Shown: positions 33,828 to 42,969 of the stretch, piece by piece
Position numbering within the stretch: position 1 is the stretch's first letter
Layout: every line of letters starts with the position of its first letter
Assembly (NCBI GenBank): GCA_002747255.1
Contig: PDUC01000035.1
Coordinates: 1-64,000 of the forward strand
DNA from: Acidobacteriota bacterium
Lineage (GTDB): Bacteria > Acidobacteriota > Holophagae > Acanthopleuribacterales > Acanthopleuribacteraceae
DNA length: 64,000 nucleotides
Reading direction: 5' to 3'
Notes under the pieces: generated by a model
Databases searched by the model: none
Told to the model about the DNA's origin: nothing
The model's input: the letters and a program-made list of their open reading frames with translations, nothing else
Translations under genes and position numbers: made by a program

Positions 33828-33904
33828 GCGGGAGTAGCTCAGCTGGCTAGAGCATTAGCCTTCCAAGCTAAGGGTCGCGGGTTCGAATCCCGTTTCCCGC
33901 TCCA
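33828..33904 (+). tRNA. tRNA-Gly (TCC)
   Basis: Acceptor GCGGGAG with TTCCCGC, anticodon stem TTAGC/GCTAA with loop CTTCCAA (TCC), CCA encoded. It starts 3 bases after tRNA-Tyr. Confidence 0.97.
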
Positions 33905-33913
33905 GTTTTTTTT

Positions 33914-33989
<76 letters not shown>

Positions 33990-34053
33990 GCTTTCCCTTT
34001 GAGTTTGAAACAAAAAAACAAATAAGAACATTATTTTTTAGGAGAACGGCAAA

Positions 34054-35238
34054 ATGGCAAAAGAAAAATTTGACCGAAGCAAGCCGCACGTGAATATCGG
34101 TACAATCGGGCATGTTGACCATGGTAAAACTACATTGACGGCAGCTATTACAAAAACACTTGCAGAAGCAGGTAGCACCGAATTCACATCGTATGATCAA
34201 ATTGATAATGCGCCCGAAGAAAGGGAACGCGGTATTACAATCAACACAGCACATGTTGAATACGAAACAGAAACCAGGCACTATGCACACGTTGACTGTC
34301 CCGGGCACGCTGACTATGTCAAGAACATGATTACGGGTGCGGCGCAGATGGATGGAGCCATTTTGGTTGTTTCCGCGGCCGATGGTCCCATGCCTCAGAC
34401 TCGCGAGCACATCCTGCTTGCTCGTCAGGTGCAGGTTCCTTATATCGTTGTTTACATGAACAAAACAGACCAGGTTGACGATGAAGAGCTTCTGGAACTC
34501 GTTGAAATGGAGATCAGAGAACTCCTTTCTGACTACGAATTCCCCGGCGACGACATTCCCATCGTGATGGGTTCTGCGCTGAAAGCCCTGGAAGACTCGC
34601 CCAAAGACATCGAGTCCATTAAAGAGCTTATGAAAGCTGTAGACGAGTACATTCCAACTCCCGAACGCGCACTGGACAAGCCATTCCTGATGCCTATCGA
34701 AGACGTTTTCTCAATTTCCGGTCGTGGTACAGTTGTAACAGGCCGTATTGAAAGCGGCGTTATCAAGGTTTCTGAAGAAATCGAAATCGTCGGTATCCGT
34801 GAAACCATGAAGCGTGTATGTACCGGTGTTGAAATGTTCCGTAAGCTTCTCGATCAAGGTGAAGCAGGTGACAACGTGGGTCTGCTGCTTCGCGGTACAG
34901 ACAAGAACGAAGTTGAGCGTGGACAGGTTTGCTCCAAGCCCGGTTCCATTACACCTCACACCAAGTTTGAAGGTCAGGTTTACATCTTGACTAAAGACGA
35001 GGGTGGAAGACACACGCCTTTCTTCAACGGCTATCGTCCTCAGTTCTATTTCAGAACCACAGACGTTACTGGCGTGGCAACACTGCCTGAAGGCATCGAA
35101 ATGGTAATGCCAGGTGATCACGTGACACTGTCTGTCGATCTGATTACCCCCATTGCAATGGATGCAGGTCTGAAATTTGCCATTCGTGAAGGTGGACGTA
35201 CCATCGGCGCGGGTAACGTATCATCAATTATTGAGTAA
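34054..35238 (+). CDS. tuf: Elongation factor Tu
   Basis: 394 residues; the ATG follows TTAGGAG. The GTPase brings aminoacyl-tRNA to the ribosome. Motifs: GHVDHGKTT (P-loop), the switch I region [25 protein letters not shown] (G3) and MNKTDQVDD (G4, NKxD with Thr where Cys is common), then domains 2 and 3 ending [19 protein letters not shown]. Three tRNA genes lie directly before it and tRNA-Trp after it, so it is of the tufB operon type. A hairpin follows (35248-35280). A second copy beyond the window cannot be excluded. Confidence 0.98.
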   Translation: MAKEKFDRSKPHVNIGTIGHVDHGKTTLTAAITKTLAEAGSTEFTSYDQIDNAPEERERGITINTAHVEYETETRHYAHVDCPGHADYVKNMITGAAQMDGAILVVSAADGPMPQTREHILLARQVQVPYIVVYMNKTDQVDDEELLELVEMEIRELLSDYEFPGDDIPIVMGSALKALEDSPKDIESIKELMKAVDEYIPTPERALDKPFLMPIEDVFSISGRGTVVTGRIESGVIKVSEEIEIVGIRETMKRVCTGVEMFRKLLDQGEAGDNVGLLLRGTDKNEVERGQVCSKPGSITPHTKFEGQVYILTKDEGGRHTPFFNGYRPQFYFRTTDVTGVATLPEGIEMVMPGDHVTLSVDLITPIAMDAGLKFAIREGGRTIGAGNVSSIIE

Positions 35239-35247
35239 TTTTTTTTG

Positions 35248-35284
35248 AAATCCGCACATTCTTGATGGGTGTGCGGGTTTCTTT
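35248..35284 (+). terminator. Hairpin after tuf
   Basis: TCCGCACA (35251-35258) pairs with TGTGCGGG (35270-35277) and is followed by TTTCTTT. The T-run is interrupted, so it may only partly end transcription before tRNA-Trp and secE. Confidence 0.65.
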
Positions 35285-35296
35285 ATCTTCTGGTAT

Positions 35297-35372
35297 AGGG
35301 GTATAGCTCAGTTGGTAGAGCGACGGTCTCCAAAACCGTAGGTCGTGGGTTCGAGCCCTACTACCCCTGCCA
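35297..35372 (+). tRNA. tRNA-Trp (CCA)
   Basis: Acceptor AGGGGTA with TACCCCT, anticodon stem ACGGT/ACCGT with loop CTCCAAA (CCA), discriminator G, terminal CCA encoded. It is 18 bases from the secE start. Confidence 0.97.
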
Positions 35373-35390
35373 CCTTCATTGAGGTGAGTT

Positions 35391-35576
35391 TTGGCTAATT
35401 ATATTGAACAGTATAAAGCAGCAAGGAAAGAACTGAAGAAAGTACGCTGGCCAGACGCCCCAACGGTTAAAGAGACAAGTGCTCTTGTCGGTGTGGCAAC
35501 GGTTATTTTTGCGGCGTATCTTTACGTGGTAGATATGGCGTTTATTCAGTTTTTCAGAACTTTTTTATTTAAGTAA
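35391..35576 (+). CDS. secE: Preprotein translocase subunit SecE
   Basis: 61 residues, the short single-helix form. TTG is the start codon, with GAGGTGAG just before it. The amphipathic ARKELKKVRWPDAPTVKETSA segment lies on the cytosolic face and is the conserved SecE signature (K-x-V-x-W-P); one membrane helix follows (LVGVATVIFAAYLYVVDMAF). SecE clamps SecY in the export channel. It lies between tRNA-Trp and nusG, the most common bacterial order; the rpmG gene that often sits just before it is missing. Confidence 0.95.
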   Translation: MANYIEQYKAARKELKKVRWPDAPTVKETSALVGVATVIFAAYLYVVDMAFIQFFRTFLFK

Positions 35577-35605
35577 GGTTTTGGCAGGGCGCTGGAGTCG
35601 GTTAT

Positions 35606-36142
35606 ATGTCAGAAAATGAAATGAAGTGGTACATCGTTCACACTTATTCAGGGTATGAGAACAAAGTAAAAGAAAACCTTGAACAGCGTTTTGAAGCGCT
35701 TGGCAAGGGCGAGCTCTTGCAAGAAGTGCTTATACCAACCGAAAGTGTGATGGAAATGAAAGGCGGTAAGAAAGTCGTTACCACCAAGAAATTGTTCCCC
35801 GGTTATATTTATCTTCATATGAATCTGACTGATGAAGGGTGGCATATCGTTAAAAACACCCCGCGCGTTACGGGGTTTGTCGGTGGTAGAAATCCCGCTC
35901 CACTGACAGCTGCTGAGATTGACTCCATTTTGACTCAGGTCCACAATGCGCAGGAAAAACCAAAACCAAAATACTCGTTTGATGTTAACGAGAAAATCAA
36001 GATCACCGAAGGTCCATTTGCTAACTTTATTGGATCTGTGGATGAAGTGAATCAGGAAAAGGGAACTTTAAAGGTCATGGTTACTATTTTTGGAAGGTCA
36101 ACTCCGGTTGAACTCAGCTTCCATGAAGTCGAGAAAATTTAA
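35606..36142 (+). CDS. nusG: Transcription elongation/termination factor NusG
   Basis: 178 residues. The NGN domain opens with KWYIVHTYSGYENKVKENLEQR, contains FPGYIYLHM and ends near residue 110 with VTGFVGG. A linker leads to the KOW domain (FDVNEKIKITEGPFANFIGSVDEVN). NusG binds the clamp of RNA polymerase, raises processivity and couples to Rho or ribosomal protein S10. It forms an operon with secE and the ribosomal protein genes. Confidence 0.97.
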   Translation: MSENEMKWYIVHTYSGYENKVKENLEQRFEALGKGELLQEVLIPTESVMEMKGGKKVVTTKKLFPGYIYLHMNLTDEGWHIVKNTPRVTGFVGGRNPAPLTAAEIDSILTQVHNAQEKPKPKYSFDVNEKIKITEGPFANFIGSVDEVNQEKGTLKVMVTIFGRSTPVELSFHEVEKI

Positions 36143-36183
36143 TTCATTTCCAGATGTAACAAGGCTCCCCCAAGAGGAAAAAA

Positions 36184-36603
36184 ATGGCAAAGAAAATTCA
36201 AGGTTATATAAAGCTACAGCTCCCGGGCGGACAGGCAACTCCTGCTCCTCCCGTTGGACCGGCATTGGGTCAGTATGGTGTCAACATCATGGAGTTTGTT
36301 AAAGCGTTCAATGCTAAAACGGCTCAAAACCCGGGGCTGATTGTACCCATCGTGATGACTGTCTATGCAGACCGCTCTTTTACTTTTGAAGTGAAGACGC
36401 CGCCCGCAGCTGTACTCATCAAGAAAGAGCTGGGATTGGAAAGCGGATCAGGTGAACCCAATAAAACGAAAGTTGGGAAGCTTACTAAAGATCAGGTTCG
36501 TAAAATCGCTGAAATGAAGATGCCCGACCTCAACGCTTCGGATATTGAATCTGCCATGCGCATGATTGAAGGGTCCGCGCGCTCTATGGGCGTTGAAACT
36601 TAA
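36184..36603 (+). CDS. rplK: 50S ribosomal protein L11
   Basis: 139 residues. Standard signature: [35 protein letters not shown], with the C-terminal RNA-binding part [39 protein letters not shown]. It binds the GTPase-associated centre of 23S rRNA. The ATG follows the AAGAGGAAAAAA ribosome site. The gene lies 41 bases after nusG; the following 82-base gap to rplA contains a CCACTC/GAGTGG inverted pair. Confidence 0.97.
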   Translation: MAKKIQGYIKLQLPGGQATPAPPVGPALGQYGVNIMEFVKAFNAKTAQNPGLIVPIVMTVYADRSFTFEVKTPPAAVLIKKELGLESGSGEPNKTKVGKLTKDQVRKIAEMKMPDLNASDIESAMRMIEGSARSMGVET

Positions 36604-36685
36604 ACCCAAGTTAGAGCTGCTGCAGGCGTAACCACTCCGCACTCGCAGTACAACAGATGAGTGGAAGAGTTTATCAGGAGGTATT

Positions 36686-37381
36686 ATGCCCAGAAGGGGA
36701 AAGAAATATCGCCAAGCTGCCTCCAAAATTGAGACTCGAATTCATTCAGTGGAAGAAGCGATTGATTTGATTAAATCTTTTGATTTAGCCAAATACGATG
36801 AAACCATTGAAATAGCATTCCGACTGGGGGTTGATCCAAGACGCGCGGACCAGATGGTACGCGGTACGATCATGTTACCCCACGGAACTGGCAAGGAAAA
36901 GAAAGTCTTAGTTATTGCGCAGGGTGATAAAGCTAAAGAAGCACAGGATGCTGGAGCGGATGTTGTTGGCGGCGAGGAAATCGTAGCCAAGATTCAGGAA
37001 GGCTTCATGGATTTCGATGCTGTTGTTGCTACGCCTCCCATGATGAGACATGTTGGTAAATTGGGTCGAATTTTAGGACCGCGGGGTCTTATGCCCAACC
37101 CGAAAACCGGCACAGTCACAATGGATGTGAAAACAGCAGTCAATGAAATTAAAGCGGGGAAAGTAGCATACAAAGTCGACAAGACAGGTATTATTCACGC
37201 CCCAGTTGGTAAGAAATCTTTTGACCGGGATAAACTGATTGAGAATGCGTCAAGCATGATAGCTGCCGTTGTCAAGGCAAAGCCGCCGGCAGCAAAAGGT
37301 ACCTATATCAAAAGTGTTTATCTTTCATCAACCATCAGTCCAGGTATTCGTATTGACGAATCCACTGCGATTGGCGTTTAA
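36686..37381 (+). CDS. rplA: 50S ribosomal protein L1
   Basis: 231 residues; the ATG follows CAGGAGG. Recognised by [10 protein letters not shown], the strand around [28 protein letters not shown], the second domain ([22 protein letters not shown]) and [17 protein letters not shown]1 forms the stalk at the E site, and in many bacteria it represses its own rplKA mRNA. The rplJ start follows after 13 bases. Confidence 0.97.
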   Translation: MPRRGKKYRQAASKIETRIHSVEEAIDLIKSFDLAKYDETIEIAFRLGVDPRRADQMVRGTIMLPHGTGKEKKVLVIAQGDKAKEAQDAGADVVGGEEIVAKIQEGFMDFDAVVATPPMMRHVGKLGRILGPRGLMPNPKTGTVTMDVKTAVNEIKAGKVAYKVDKTGIIHAPVGKKSFDRDKLIENASSMIAAVVKAKPPAAKGTYIKSVYLSSTISPGIRIDESTAIGV

Positions 37382-37394
37382 CAGGAGGTCCTGA

Positions 37395-37913
37395 ATGGAA
37401 AAGACCAAAAAGGCTGAACTACTTAAACGTGTGAAAGAAGACCTCGAAGGTGTTGACAGTGTATTCCTTTGTAATTTTAAAGGTTTAACTGTTGAAAAAG
37501 ACACGGAACTTCGTCGAAAGGTACGTGAATCAGGATCCACATACGAAGTCATTAAGAACAGGATCCTTAAATTGGCTTTCGAGGATTCGGACTTTTCATC
37601 ACTTGATGATCACTTAAAAGGTAATACAGCGCTTGCCTATAACAAAGAAGATATCGTTGCCATTGCAAAACTGATCAGCGAATTTGCAAAAGAAAACGAT
37701 GCTTTTGAATTTAAAGCAGGCGTTGTGCAGGGAAATGTTATCGATCAAAATGATTTACAAACCCTGGCTACATTACCATCTAAAGAGGTCCTTGTTTCCA
37801 AGTTGATGTACATGTTGAACTTCCCAATTCAGGGATTTGCAACGGCACTCAATGGTATGCTGCGTAATGTTGCAGTTGTCCTCGATCAAATCGCAAAACA
37901 AAAAGAAGAATAA
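37395..37913 (+). CDS. rplJ: 50S ribosomal protein L10
   Basis: 172 residues; the ATG follows CAGGAGG, directly behind rplA. The rRNA-binding N-terminal part contains LLKRVKEDLEGVDSVFLCNFKGLTVEKDTELRRKVRESGSTYEVIKNR-type sequence, and the last helix (GMLRNVAVVLDQIAKQKEE) binds L7/L12 dimers. It is the base of the L7/L12 stalk. In E. coli a long leader upstream of rplJ is the autoregulatory site; here only 13 bases separate it from rplA, so such a leader is absent. Confidence 0.96.
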   Translation: MEKTKKAELLKRVKEDLEGVDSVFLCNFKGLTVEKDTELRRKVRESGSTYEVIKNRILKLAFEDSDFSSLDDHLKGNTALAYNKEDIVAIAKLISEFAKENDAFEFKAGVVQGNVIDQNDLQTLATLPSKEVLVSKLMYMLNFPIQGFATALNGMLRNVAVVLDQIAKQKEE

Positions 37914-37934
37914 ATCTGTGTAGGAGTTATGACC

Positions 37935-38318
37935 ATGGCAACCTTAACCAAAGAAGAAATTATTGAAAATGTAAAGAATATGACAGTGATGGAACTTGCA
38001 GAGCTCGTAAAGGCTCTGGAAGAAGAATTCGGTGTATCTGCAGCAGCCGCTGTAGCCGCAGCACCTGCTGCAGCCCCTGGCGCTGCTGCTGAAGCCGCTG
38101 AAGAGCAAACAGAATTTGACGTGATGCTTGAAAGCGTTGGTGCAAAGAAAATCAACGTTATTAAAGTCGTTCGCGCCATTACCGGACTCGGCCTTAAAGA
38201 AGCAAAAGAAGTGGTGGATACCGCTCCCAGCGCTGTAAAAGAAGGCGTATCCAAGGAAGAAGCTGAAGAAATCAAAGGCAAGCTCGAAGAAGCAGGCGCT
38301 ACTGTCAAGCTTAAATAA
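37935..38318 (+). CDS. rplL: 50S ribosomal protein L7/L12
   Basis: 127 residues. The ATG at 37935 is chosen because AGGAG (37922-37926) lies eight bases away; for the ATG at 37929 it would be only two. The N-terminal dimerisation helices ([30 protein letters not shown]) lead to an alanine-rich hinge (about residues 38-55) and the C-terminal domain ([38 protein letters not shown]). It recruits translation GTPases to the ribosome. It is the last gene before the hairpin-rich rpoB leader. Confidence 0.97.
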   Translation: MATLTKEEIIENVKNMTVMELAELVKALEEEFGVSAAAAVAAAPAAAPGAAAEAAEEQTEFDVMLESVGAKKINVIKVVRAITGLGLKEAKEVVDTAPSAVKEGVSKEEAEEIKGKLEEAGATVKLK

Positions 38319-38620
38319 ACCTGTAAACGAGGTTTTTTCACTCAAACCATGTCGGGGAATTTAGGTTCTCCGACATGGTTGTATATACAGACAGACCGTT
38401 TCAGAACATGCTGATCGTGATCTGAAATAGAAGAAGCTAGGTTCCAAAGGAAATATTTCCCTGGAACGCACAGTGAAATCATCAAGTTTACCGAGGAACA
38501 AAAGGTTCCTCACTCAGGTTTTTTTCGATTGAACAATTTGACACTAACAAGCGAATCGAAACCGGCCGTTTAAAACGGAACCGGTCTTTTTGTGTCTAAA
38601 TCGAGTTACAGGAGCTACAA
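38319..38620 (+). promoter_or_regulatory. rplL-rpoB intergenic leader with four stem-loops
   Basis: This 302-base gap holds: AACCT/AGGTT followed by T6 (about 38317-38339), a long AACCATGTCGG/CCGACATGGTT hairpin (about 38345-38385), GAGGAAC (38493-38499) with GTTCCTC (38505-38511) followed by a T7 run at 38519, and ACCGGCCGTTT paired with AAACGG and CCGGT (38561-38585) followed by T5. The first, third and last look like intrinsic terminators or attenuators. A TTGACA at 38538-38543 has no convincing -10. The layout suggests that rpoBC expression is set below that of the ribosomal protein genes by attenuation, as is known for the E. coli rplL-rpoB gap. Confidence 0.65.
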
Positions 38621-41600
38621 ATGGGAGAAAAACTAAACCACCGCGAACGGCATTCATTTTCAGGTATTCACACCTCAATTCCCGTTCCCAATTTGATCAG
38701 TGTACAGACAAGTTCTTATGAGAAGTTTTTACAAATGGATTGTCTGCCTGAGGAACGAGCAGATATTGGGCTTAAAACTGTTTTTGAATCACTTTTCCCA
38801 ATTTCCGATTTCAAACAAACATGTTCGCTGGAATTCAAAGATTACACACTTGGCAATTGGGAGTGTCGGTGTGGTCGGCTGCAGGGCATCCACAATAACA
38901 GAACCTATTGCAAGAAGTGTGACCATATTCTCGTATCCCACTCTGACTCTGGCCCCTATATCGTTTGCGATAAGTGCGGCGACAACAATAAAAACATGCA
39001 CGCCGTTTGTGATGTTTGCGGAACAAGTGTCAAATTAAAAGTCAAATACTCCGTTGAGGAGTGCCGCGAAAGAGGCCTGACTTATGACGCTCCATTGAGG
39101 GTTACCGTCAGCCTCATTGTGTGGGATAAAGACAATCCCGATGAAGAAGAATCCATGATTCCGAGGGATATCAAGGAACAGGAAGTCTATTTTGGTGACA
39201 TTCCCCTCATGACTGAGAACGGCACATTCATTATCAACGGAACAGAGCGTGTCATTGTGTCTCAATTACACCGTTCGCCAGGTGTGTTTTTCGGCAAGGG
39301 TTCCGATCCAAACACCTTCAACGCTCAAATTATTCCCTATCGGGGCAGTTGGATTGAATTTGAAACGGATTCCAAAGGTCAAATTTATGTGAGAATTGAC
39401 CGCAAAAGAAAGTTCCCGGCAAGTACGTTCATAAGAGCTCTGGGTGCAATTGATCCCGATATGACCACAACAGAAGAGCTGCTCAGTAAATTTTACAATG
39501 TGTATGACGTTAAACTGGAAAATGGAACGGTCTTTTTCAATTTAAGTCAAGGCGCGCTTGGCTGTAAACTAGCGGTCGATATCGAGAATAAAAGCGGTGA
39601 AACACTTTATTCCCAAGGCAAGAAAATAACCAAGTCGATGTTCAGAACACTTAAAAAGGAAGGTGTGGAGTGGGTTCCGGTTTCAGAGGACACCCTGCCC
39701 AGAATCTCTACTCTAATCGACCTTTTTAACGAAGAGACAGGTGAAATTCTTTTCATGGGAAATCACGTTTTAAGTAAAGAAGATCGAGAGAAGCTGGAAG
39801 AAGAGGGAATCACTTCTTTCCAGGTTATTACACCTGACTCCGACCCTGTTGGTCCTTATCTCGTTGATACGTTGGCAAAAGATACCATCACTCAATATGA
39901 ACAAGCCGTTGTAGAGATCTACAGAAAGCTGCGTCCGGGCGATCCACCCACCGTGGAATCCTCCAAGAAACTGTTCGAACAGTTGTTTTTTGATAAACAA
40001 CGCTATGATTTTTCCAGGGTTGGGCGTCTCAAGTTCAATACCAAGTTAAACATCGATTCGGATGATCTTGAACAGCGAATTCTGACTCCTCATGATTTCT
40101 ATGCCACAATTAAATACCTTTTGCTGCTCCATTCCGGTCAAGGTCAGATCGACGATATCGATCATCTGGGTAACCGCAGGGTTCGCAGTGTAGGCGAATT
40201 ATTGGAAAACCAGCTTCGTGTCGGACTGGTTCGTATGCAGCGTGCCATCAAAGAGAAAATGAGCCTTTATCACGAGCTCAACACCATCATGCCTCATGAA
40301 CTGATTAACGCAAAACCCGTTATGGCGTCCATCAAAGAATTCTTTGGAAGCAGTCAGCTTTCTCAGTTTATGGACCAAACGAATCCCATTTCTGAAATTA
40401 CACATAAGAGAAGGTTGTCGGCTCTTGGTCCTGGTGGTTTAAGCAGAGAGCGCGCTGGTTTTGAGGTTCGCGATGTTCACACGTCTCATTACAGCCGTAT
40501 TTGTCCCATTGAAACACCTGAAGGCCCCAATATCGGTTTGATTTCCTCCCTCAGCTGCTACGCCAAAATTAATGAGTTTGGCTTTATCGAAGCACCTTAT
40601 TATCGCGTTGAAGATGGTAAAGTCATCAAGGAAGTTCGAGTCATCAGTCCTGGCGACAGTTCGTTCAAGGCCAATGAAATCGTTCCTCTCGTGGATGTTG
40701 AAGAAACCAACGGCAAGTTGGGTAAACAAAAGAAACAACAGGTCACTTATGAACCGTATGCTCACTATCTCAGTGCCTGGGAAGAAGACAAGAATGTCAT
40801 TGCACAGGCCAATGCCACCCTGGATGAAAATGATGTCCTGGTACACGAACAGGTTACAGCGCGTTTGGCTGGTGTCTTTAAACTCTTCCCCCGGAAAGAC
40901 GTTCGCTACATCGATGTCAGCCCCAAACAAATGGTGTCAGTTGCTTCTGCCATGATTCCCTTCCTGGAAAACGATGATGCCAACCGTGCCTTGATGGGTT
41001 CCAACATGCAGCGGCAGGCTGTTCCTCTTATGAAAACAGAGGCACCTATCGTCGGTACAGGCATGGAAGTCATTGCCGCGCGCGATTCAGGTGCCACCGT
41101 ACTCTGCAAAAACAGCGGTTGGGTTGAATCCGTGGATGCGGAACGCATTGTTATCAGGATTGGATCAAAAGACAATTCCACCTTAATCACTCGTGACTTT
41201 GGTGTTGATGTTTACAATCTCACAAAATTCCGCAGAAGCAACCAGAACACCTGCTTCAATCAGTGTCCCGTTGTGAAGAAAGGGGATTACATTGAAAGAG
41301 GCGAAGTATTGGCTGATGGTGCCTGCACCGAACGCGGTGAACTGGCACTGGGCAAAAACGTTGTTGTGGCCTTTATGCCTTGGCGCGGTTACAACTTTGA
41401 GGACGCGATCCTCATTTCTGAGCGCGTGGTGAAAGAGGATGTCTACACCTCCATTCACATCGAGGAATTTGAGATCGAGGCTAGAGACACCAAGCTCGGA
41501 CCTGAGGAAATTACACGTGATATTCCCAACATGAGTGAAGAAATGCTGAAGGATCTCGACGATTCCGGTGTGATTCGCCTCGGTGCCAAAGTCGGACCTG

Positions 41601-42955
41601 GCAGTATTCTGGTTGGCAAAGTAACGCCTAAAGGTGAAACACAGTTAACTCCAGAAGAGAAACTGTTAAGAGCGATCTTTGGTGAGAAGGCCGGAGATGT
41701 CAGAGATGCTTCATTGACCTGTCCAACGGGAATCAAGGGGACGGTAGTTGATGTGAAGGTCTTCTCTCGAAAAGGTGTTGAAAAAGACTTCAGATCCCTG
41801 CTCATTGAAGAGGAACAAATTCAAAAGCTGGAAAAGAACCGCTCGGATCAGGAAAAGATTATTCGAGCTCAGGCTACAAAAGAAATCCTGAGCATTCTCG
41901 ATGGACAGGAACTTTTGGCGGACTTTTTTGACAGAGATACGACCAAAATCCTGTGTTCTGTCGATCAACTCTTTAACAGTAAGGACCTGCAGCATCTTAC
42001 ACTGAAAGAACTGAAGAAAGTTCAAGTAAAAGATCCCGAAGTTCAGCAACAACTAGCCACGATTATTTCCAGAACAAACCGACAGATCGATGTCGCCCGT
42101 CAGGTTCTGGAAGAGGAAATCGGGAAGCTGAAAAAAGGAGATGAACTGCCTCCCGGTATTATCCGCAAAGTAACTGTCTTTGTCGCCGTCAAGAGAAAGC
42201 TTCAGGTTGGCGATAAAATGGCCGGACGTCACGGTAACAAAGGTGTTGTTTCACTCATTCTTCCAGAAGAGGACATGCCTTACTTGCCAGATGGCAGCCC
42301 GGTCGATGTGGTTCTCAATCCGCTTGGTGTTCCTTCGAGGATGAATGTCGGGCAGATTCTGGAAACTCACCTGGGAATGGCAGGTATGAGGCTTGGGCAA
42401 CACTACGCCACACCTGTTTTTGATGGTGCTCATGAGAAGGACATTAAAAAACTTCTCAAACAGTCGGGTTTCAGTCCCACAGGAAAAACACTGCTCTATG
42501 ACGGTCGAACAGGAGAGGCATTTGAGCAACCTGTAACGGTTGGAGTTATGTACCTGCTCAAGCTTCACCATCTTGTTGACAATAAAATCCACGCCCGTTC
42601 AATCGGACCCTATTCTCTGATTACACAGCAACCTCTTGGAGGTAAGGCCCAGTTTGGTGGTCAGCGATTTGGAGAAATGGAAGTTTGGGCACTTGAAGCC
42701 TATGGCGCGGCCCACATACTGCAGGAACTCCTGACAGTGAAGTCCGATGATGTTCAGGGTCGATCGCGTATCTATGAAGCGATCGTCAAAGGAGAACCGG
42801 TTCCTGAACCCGGTATTCCCGAATCATTTAACGTTCTGGTTAAAGAACTTCAAAGTCTTGGGCTGGATGTTCGTCCTCTCAAAAACAGCGAAATTGAAGC
42901 AGCAGAACCCAACCATTGGCCTTTAAGCGAAAGTATTGCTGAAGAAGAGAACTGA
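38621..42955 (+). CDS. rpoB: RNA polymerase beta subunit with extra zinc-ribbon insertion
   Basis: 1444 residues. All canonical regions are present: the [13 protein letters not shown] start, [46 protein letters not shown], the rifampicin cluster ([26 protein letters not shown] near 580-605), [21 protein letters not shown]-type middle, [12 protein letters not shown] and [18 protein letters not shown]. Between LEFKDYTLG and [12 protein letters not shown] (residues about 80-140) lies a segment with cysteines 82, 84, 97, 100, 116, 119, 130 and 133 that the usual beta lacks. Its first half has the same Cys spacing as the beta-prime zinc finger. Near 620 the usual VHPTHYGR reads VHTSHYSR. The protein is the catalytic partner of RpoC in RNA synthesis; the rpoC start lies 14 bases after. 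Confidence 0.97.
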   Translation: MGEKLNHRERHSFSGIHTSIPVPNLISVQTSSYEKFLQMDCLPEERADIGLKTVFESLFPISDFKQTCSLEFKDYTLGNWECRCGRLQGIHNNRTYCKKCDHILVSHSDSGPYIVCDKCGDNNKNMHAVCDVCGTSVKLKVKYSVEECRERGLTYDAPLRVTVSLIVWDKDNPDEEESMIPRDIKEQEVYFGDIPLMTENGTFIINGTERVIVSQLHRSPGVFFGKGSDPNTFNAQIIPYRGSWIEFETDSKGQIYVRIDRKRKFPASTFIRALGAIDPDMTTTEELLSKFYNVYDVKLENGTVFFNLSQGALGCKLAVDIENKSGETLYSQGKKITKSMFRTLKKEGVEWVPVSEDTLPRISTLIDLFNEETGEILFMGNHVLSKEDREKLEEEGITSFQVITPDSDPVGPYLVDTLAKDTITQYEQAVVEIYRKLRPGDPPTVESSKKLFEQLFFDKQRYDFSRVGRLKFNTKLNIDSDDLEQRILTPHDFYATIKYLLLLHSGQGQIDDIDHLGNRRVRSVGELLENQLRVGLVRMQRAIKEKMSLYHELNTIMPHELINAKPVMASIKEFFGSSQLSQFMDQTNPISEITHKRRLSALGPGGLSRERAGFEVRDVHTSHYSRICPIETPEGPNIGLISSLSCYAKINEFGFIEAPYYRVEDGKVIKEVRVISPGDSSFKANEIVPLVDVEETNGKLGKQKKQQVTYEPYAHYLSAWEEDKNVIAQANATLDENDVLVHEQVTARLAGVFKLFPRKDVRYIDVSPKQMVSVASAMIPFLENDDANRALMGSNMQRQAVPLMKTEAPIVGTGMEVIAARDSGATVLCKNSGWVESVDAERIVIRIGSKDNSTLITRDFGVDVYNLTKFRRSNQNTCFNQCPVVKKGDYIERGEVLADGACTERGELALGKNVVVAFMPWRGYNFEDAILISERVVKEDVYTSIHIEEFEIEARDTKLGPEEITRDIPNMSEEMLKDLDDSGVIRLGAKVGPGSILVGKVTPKGETQLTPEEKLLRAIFGEKAGDVRDASLTCPTGIKGTVVDVKVFSRKGVEKDFRSLLIEEEQIQKLEKNRSDQEKIIRAQATKEILSILDGQELLADFFDRDTTKILCSVDQLFNSKDLQHLTLKELKKVQVKDPEVQQQLATIISRTNRQIDVARQVLEEEIGKLKKGDELPPGIIRKVTVFVAVKRKLQVGDKMAGRHGNKGVVSLILPEEDMPYLPDGSPVDVVLNPLGVPSRMNVGQILETHLGMAGMRLGQHYATPVFDGAHEKDIKKLLKQSGFSPTGKTLLYDGRTGEAFEQPVTVGVMYLLKLHHLVDNKIHARSIGPYSLITQQPLGGKAQFGGQRFGEMEVWALEAYGAAHILQELLTVKSDDVQGRSRIYEAIVKGEPVPEPGIPESFNVLVKELQSLGLDVRPLKNSEIEAAEPNHWPLSESIAEEEN

Positions 42956-42969
42956 GGGAGGACACCGAG

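Noticed and set aside
38538-38543. A promoter for rpoB based on TTGACA
   Set aside because: No acceptable -10 hexamer at 16-18 bases; the place falls in the last hairpin.
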